This document shows, in pieces, positions 14,003 through 16,235 of a stretch of 16,235 bases of DNA (within the stretch, counting starts at the first letter, position 1; every line of letters begins with the position of its first letter). The DNA is from Bacillota bacterium (lineage in GTDB: Bacteria > Bacillota > Clostridia > Acetivibrionales > DSM-1351). The notes beneath the pieces are model-generated. The model had not been told where the DNA came from and ran no database searches. It saw only the letters and a list, made by a program, of their open reading frames with translations. The position numbers and the translations under genes were made by a program. Location: positions 1-16,235 of the forward strand of contig JAEZKZ010000054.1 in the NCBI GenBank assembly GCA_023415305.1, given 5' to 3'.

Positions 14003-14047
14003 GTGAAGAGAACAAAACGAATTAACTACTCGGTGCAGTTAATATAA
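14003..14047 (+). CDS. Leader peptide 1 of the methyltransferase attenuator
   Basis: A 14-codon ORF encodes MKRTKRINYSVQLI from a GTG start. AAGAGGTG (13989-13996) is well placed in front. Its last codons lie on the 5' arms of two competing hairpins (14029-14037 and 14033-14042), so a ribosome's position on it decides which one forms. The early basic KRTKR cluster includes an R-x-K pattern similar to the basic-x-basic motif at which macrolide-bound ribosomes stall. Stalling here is an inference. It is too short for homology evidence. Confidence 0.6.
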   Translation: MKRTKRINYSVQLI

Positions 14048-14107
14048 TCTGATGGCAGTTTGTACCGAGGAAAATCTAATATGTTATCAGTTAACTGCGC
14101 TGTTTTT
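14029..14107 (+). promoter_or_regulatory. Attenuator with competing hairpins before the methyltransferase gene
   Basis: Three stems exclude each other. Stem A pairs 14029-14037 with 14061-14069 (core CTCGGT/ACCGAG, 9 bp with one G-U). Stem B pairs 14033-14042 with 14091-14100 (core GCAGTTAA/TTAACTGC, 10 bp with one G-U). Stem C pairs GCAGTT (14055-14060) with AACTGC (14093-14098). B and C both end just before TTTTT (14103-14107), so either can act as an intrinsic terminator. A hides the GAGG (14067-14070) of leader ORF 2 and blocks B. This arrangement is the hallmark of ribosome-dependent attenuation. Folding energies were not computed. Confidence 0.7.
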
Positions 14108-14113
14108 CGGTAA
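14081..14113 (+). CDS. Leader peptide 2 of the methyltransferase attenuator
   Basis: A 10-codon ORF encodes MLSVNCAVFR, with GAGG (14067-14070) ten bases before its ATG. It covers the 3' arm of the terminator stems and the T run, so ribosomes reading it would keep the terminator from forming. Its ribosome binding site lies in the 3' arm of stem A, so it should be accessible only when a ribosome holds leader ORF 1 open. The spacing is slightly long and the peptide is tiny, so translation is unproven. Confidence 0.45.
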   Translation: MLSVNCAVFR

Positions 14114-14137
14114 ATACTTATATGAGGAGCAGTTACA

Positions 14138-14893
14138 ATGAACTATAATGATTTAATAACACAATGGAAGTATGAAGAGGATTTTACTTTTCAAGGCTGG
14201 GATTTTTCTCATATCGATGGAAGATGGATGAGTGAACCCTTACCCTGGGATTACCGAGCTATTGTTTTGTCTTTACTAAAAAACACTGATAATTTGCTTG
14301 ATATGGGAACAGGGGGCGGTGAATTCCTATTGTCTTTAGAACAGCCATTTGAGCTAACTTCAGTGACCGAAGCTTATCCGCCTAATGTGGAACTTTGTAA
14401 AAAAAAGCTTGCACCTCTTGGCATCACAGTAATGCAGACCTACGACGATGACAAGCTTCCGTTTCAAAACGATAACTTTAATATTGTTATTAACAGACAT
14501 GAATCCTTTGATCCGGCTGAGGTTGGGCGTGTGCTAAAAAAAGGTGGATATTTTATAACGCAACAGGTGGGCGGCGAAAATAATCGTGATCTGTCACAGC
14601 GACTTATTAAAGACTTTTCTCCTCCATTTCCCATGCATACATTAAAACATAATATAGAGCTGTTACAAAGTTCAGGCTTTATCATTCAACAGTCTCAGGA
14701 AGTCTTTACTCCCATCCGTTTCTTTGACGTTGGTGCTTTAGTATATTTTGCTAAAATAGTTGAGTGGGAGTTTCCGAACTTTTCTGTTGCCAATTCATTT
14801 GATAGCTTGTGTCAATGCCAGGAAGAAATTGAGAAAAAGGGATTTGTTCAAGGAAAAGAGCATAGATTTATTATTGTTGCTCAAAAGACATAA
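14138..14893 (+). CDS. SAM-dependent methyltransferase, class I
   Basis: This is a 251-residue class I (Rossmann) methyltransferase of the type 11 group. SAM motif I is LLDMGTGGGEFLL at about residues 53-65, followed by TEAYPPNVELCKKKL (motif II region, 78-91), DDDKLPFQNDNFNIVINRHESF (motif IV, 103-124) and EVGRVLKKGGYFITQQVGGEN (128-148). The N-terminus (QWKYEEDFTFQGWDFSHIDGRW) and C-terminus are family-specific. GAGGAG at 14124-14129 precedes the ATG. The substrate is unknown: the motifs fit a small molecule as well as RNA. The attenuator directly upstream, of the kind found before ribosome-protection and rRNA-modification genes, suggests a link to translation inhibitors. Confidence 0.85.
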   Translation: MNYNDLITQWKYEEDFTFQGWDFSHIDGRWMSEPLPWDYRAIVLSLLKNTDNLLDMGTGGGEFLLSLEQPFELTSVTEAYPPNVELCKKKLAPLGITVMQTYDDDKLPFQNDNFNIVINRHESFDPAEVGRVLKKGGYFITQQVGGENNRDLSQRLIKDFSPPFPMHTLKHNIELLQSSGFIIQQSQEVFTPIRFFDVGALVYFAKIVEWEFPNFSVANSFDSLCQCQEEIEKKGFVQGKEHRFIIVAQKT

Positions 14894-14934
14894 TTTGTCG
14901 AAGAAGTTACAATTTAATTAATTATAATAAAGTT

Positions 14935-14989
14935 AAGGTGAGCAATAATGGACAATTTAAAGTCCTTTATTAATGCTTGCCTTATTTTA
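14935..14989 (+). terminator. Long hairpin after the methyltransferase gene
   Basis: AAGGTGAGCA (14935-14944) pairs with 14974-14983, then five more pairs after a two-base bulge, one mismatch, and GGAC (14950-14953) with GTCC (14962-14965), around the loop AATTTAAA. ATTTTA follows. It can end the methyltransferase transcript. A 14-codon ORF (14948-14992, MDNLKSFINACLIL), with AAGGTGA as a possible ribosome binding site inside the stem, coincides with it, so a second leader-peptide device cannot be excluded. The rest of the gap to 15105 shows no clear promoter. Confidence 0.6.
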
Positions 14990-15105
14990 TAGATTAGCTT
15001 AAAATGGAGGAAGTTGCAATTTATTCTAGAATATCACAATAAGAAAATCAGGTATTTTATTAAAGTAAAATATGTGAAATTTTATAGGATAGGATAATAT
15101 TCACC

Positions 15106-15621
15106 ATGAAAATAACTTTAAGAAAAGCAGAACTTTGTGACTCTAAACATATTTCAAATATTTATTATCATGCGATACAGGTTATGAATGATATGGGTAT
15201 AAATCAGTGGGATAATATATATCCAAATGAAGAAATACTTTATGAGGACATTAAAAAGCAGCATATGTTTTTAGGTGAAACAGATAGTCAAATTGCGTCC
15301 ATTGTTGTATTGAATAATGAATATGATAAAGAATATGAAGCTGCAGCATGGAAATATAAGGACTTGTCCTTTTCGGTAGTTCATAGGTTGTGTGTTAATC
15401 CTGTTTTTCAAGGAAAGGGTGTTGGACAACAGACAATGCTGTTAGTTGAAGAAATGTTGTTAAGTGAGGGAATTGAAACTATAAGGCTGGATGCATTTTC
15501 TTTAAATCCTATTGCCGTTAAAATGTATAAGAAACTGGGTTACCTCAAAGTTGGAGAGGTAATATGGCGAAAAGGACTATTTTATTTATTTGAAAAGAAG
15601 CTGATAAATGGCGAACAATAA
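15106..15621 (+). CDS. GNAT-family N-acetyltransferase
   Basis: This 171-residue single-domain acetyltransferase has the GNAT order: KITLRKAELCDSKHISNIYYHAI at the N-terminus, LSFSVVHRLCVNPVFQGKGVGQ (about 88-109) with the acetyl-CoA loop QGKGVG, and IRLDAFSLNPIAVKMYKKLGYLKVGEV (about 126-152) carrying the conserved Asn and Tyr. The MGINQWDNIYPNEE segment near residues 28-41 is typical of a large uncharacterised clostridial GNAT subgroup of unknown substrate. It is not a close copy of the other GNAT at 13491. The ribosome binding site is weak (AGGAT, 11 bases before the ATG), suggesting modest expression. The DUF5131 gene starts 18 bases after its stop codon, so the two probably form an operon. 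Confidence 0.88.
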   Translation: MKITLRKAELCDSKHISNIYYHAIQVMNDMGINQWDNIYPNEEILYEDIKKQHMFLGETDSQIASIVVLNNEYDKEYEAAAWKYKDLSFSVVHRLCVNPVFQGKGVGQQTMLLVEEMLLSEGIETIRLDAFSLNPIAVKMYKKLGYLKVGEVIWRKGLFYLFEKKLINGEQ

Positions 15622-15639
15622 TTTGAAGGAGGATGCTTA

Positions 15640-16235
15640 ATGGCAATATGGAACCCATGGAAAGGCTGCCATAGGAAAAGTGAGGGCTGTCAGCATTGCT
15701 ATATTCACAGAGCAAATGAGAGAAAGGGCATTAATACCGATATCATATATATAACCGAAGAATTCTATAAGCCTGTTCAAAAGGATAAAAAGGGAAATTA
15801 TAAGATTAAAGCTGGCCAAACAGTTTACATATGCTTCAATAGTGATTTCCTTATAGAAGAAGCTGATGAGTGGCGTAAAGAAGCATGGGAAATGATAATT
15901 GAGCGCAGCGACCTGAATTTTTTGTTTATTACCAAGAGAATTGAAAGATTCCGGTTTGGCTTCCCTGACAACATACAAAATGACTTGGATAATGTTACAG
16001 CATGTATATCAGTTGAGAACCAGCAAAGAGCAGATGAAAGAATACCTCTATTGAAGGAGATTCCCATTAAGCACAAAATAATAATAATTCAGCCCATGCT
16101 GGAGAAAATTGATATATCTAATTATCTGGATAATACTATTGAAAGTGTTGTCGTCGGCGGAGAATCAGGAAGTAACGTTAGACCTTTAAACTATGACTGG
16201 GTTCTGGACATAAGAGAGCAGTGTATCAAGAAGAA
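15640..16235 (+). CDS. DUF5131 (phage Gp37/Gp68-like) protein, 5' part
   Basis: The gene runs off the window end after 198 codons without a stop. GGAGG (15628-15632) precedes the ATG at 15640. The product begins MAIWNPWKGCHRKSEGCQHC, with cysteines 10, 17 and 20 followed by tyrosine, the start signature of the DUF5131/Gp37-Gp68 family found in phages and bacteria. The Cys-x6-Cys-x2-Cys cluster and later strands (VYICFNSDFL, LNFLFITKR, VTACISVENQQRADER, KIIIIQPMLE, SVVVGGESGSNVRPL) give a barrel-like layout recalling radical SAM proteins, but that is an inference. The reaction is unknown. The preceding GNAT gene probably shares its transcript. Confidence 0.85.
   Translation, partial: MAIWNPWKGCHRKSEGCQHCYIHRANERKGINTDIIYITEEFYKPVQKDKKGNYKIKAGQTVYICFNSDFLIEEADEWRKEAWEMIIERSDLNFLFITKRIERFRFGFPDNIQNDLDNVTACISVENQQRADERIPLLKEIPIKHKIIIIQPMLEKIDISNYLDNTIESVVVGGESGSNVRPLNYDWVLDIREQCIKK

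Noticed and set aside
15637..16076. Two - strand open frames of 113 and 83 codons near the window end
   Set aside because: They are antisense to the DUF5131 coding region, which has a strong ribosome binding site and family motifs on the + strand.
1..16235. CRISPR array, tRNA, rRNA, insertion sequence or integrase
   Set aside because: No regularly spaced repeats, cloverleaf, rRNA segment, transposase or recombinase motif was seen in either strand.

Overview
The window looks like a low-GC Gram-positive chromosome of the Clostridia, probably a mesophilic cellulolytic Ruminiclostridium-type organism. The evidence is the AT-rich intergenic DNA, strong GGAGG ribosome binding sites, the yicC-remA-gmk-rpoZ order typical of Firmicutes, the single-chain glycyl-tRNA synthetase and a PPDK of clostridial type. 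The genus is an inference. Every intact gene is on the + strand.

Positions 4-8982 are conserved housekeeping DNA. prmA, rsmE and a stand-alone CheY-like receiver overlap one another and end at an intrinsic terminator near 2090. A 390-base gap follows, holding a promoter and a foldable leader. Then come yicC, remA, gmk and rpoZ (RNA metabolism, a DNA-binding matrix regulator, GMP phosphorylation and the RNA polymerase omega subunit), followed by glyS. A strong hairpin closes glyS. ppdK stands alone between its own promoter region, which has overlapping dyads, and a terminator near 8960.

From about 8985 onward the character changes to accessory DNA with decayed genes and regulated resistance-type or unknown genes. 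On the - strand there is a frameshifted AraC C-terminal remnant (9005-9267), an unrecognised fragment (9357-9578) and an internally deleted AraC/GyrI-type regulator (13032-13266). The intact + strand genes are an AraC-type HTH fused to a BtrH/C39-like cysteine domain with a palindromic operator candidate on its promoter, an unknown protein with a probable TTG start, a DUF6273-like protein, two GNAT acetyltransferases, a SAM methyltransferase and the 5' part of a DUF5131 (Gp37/Gp68-like) gene cut by the window end.

The most notable element is the 165-base leader of the methyltransferase (13974-14137). It holds two tiny ORFs with ribosome binding sites and three mutually competing hairpins ending in a T run. 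This is the layout of ribosome-mediated attenuation, as known for antibiotic-inducible resistance genes, and it suggests that this uncharacterised methyltransferase answers to ribosome stalling.
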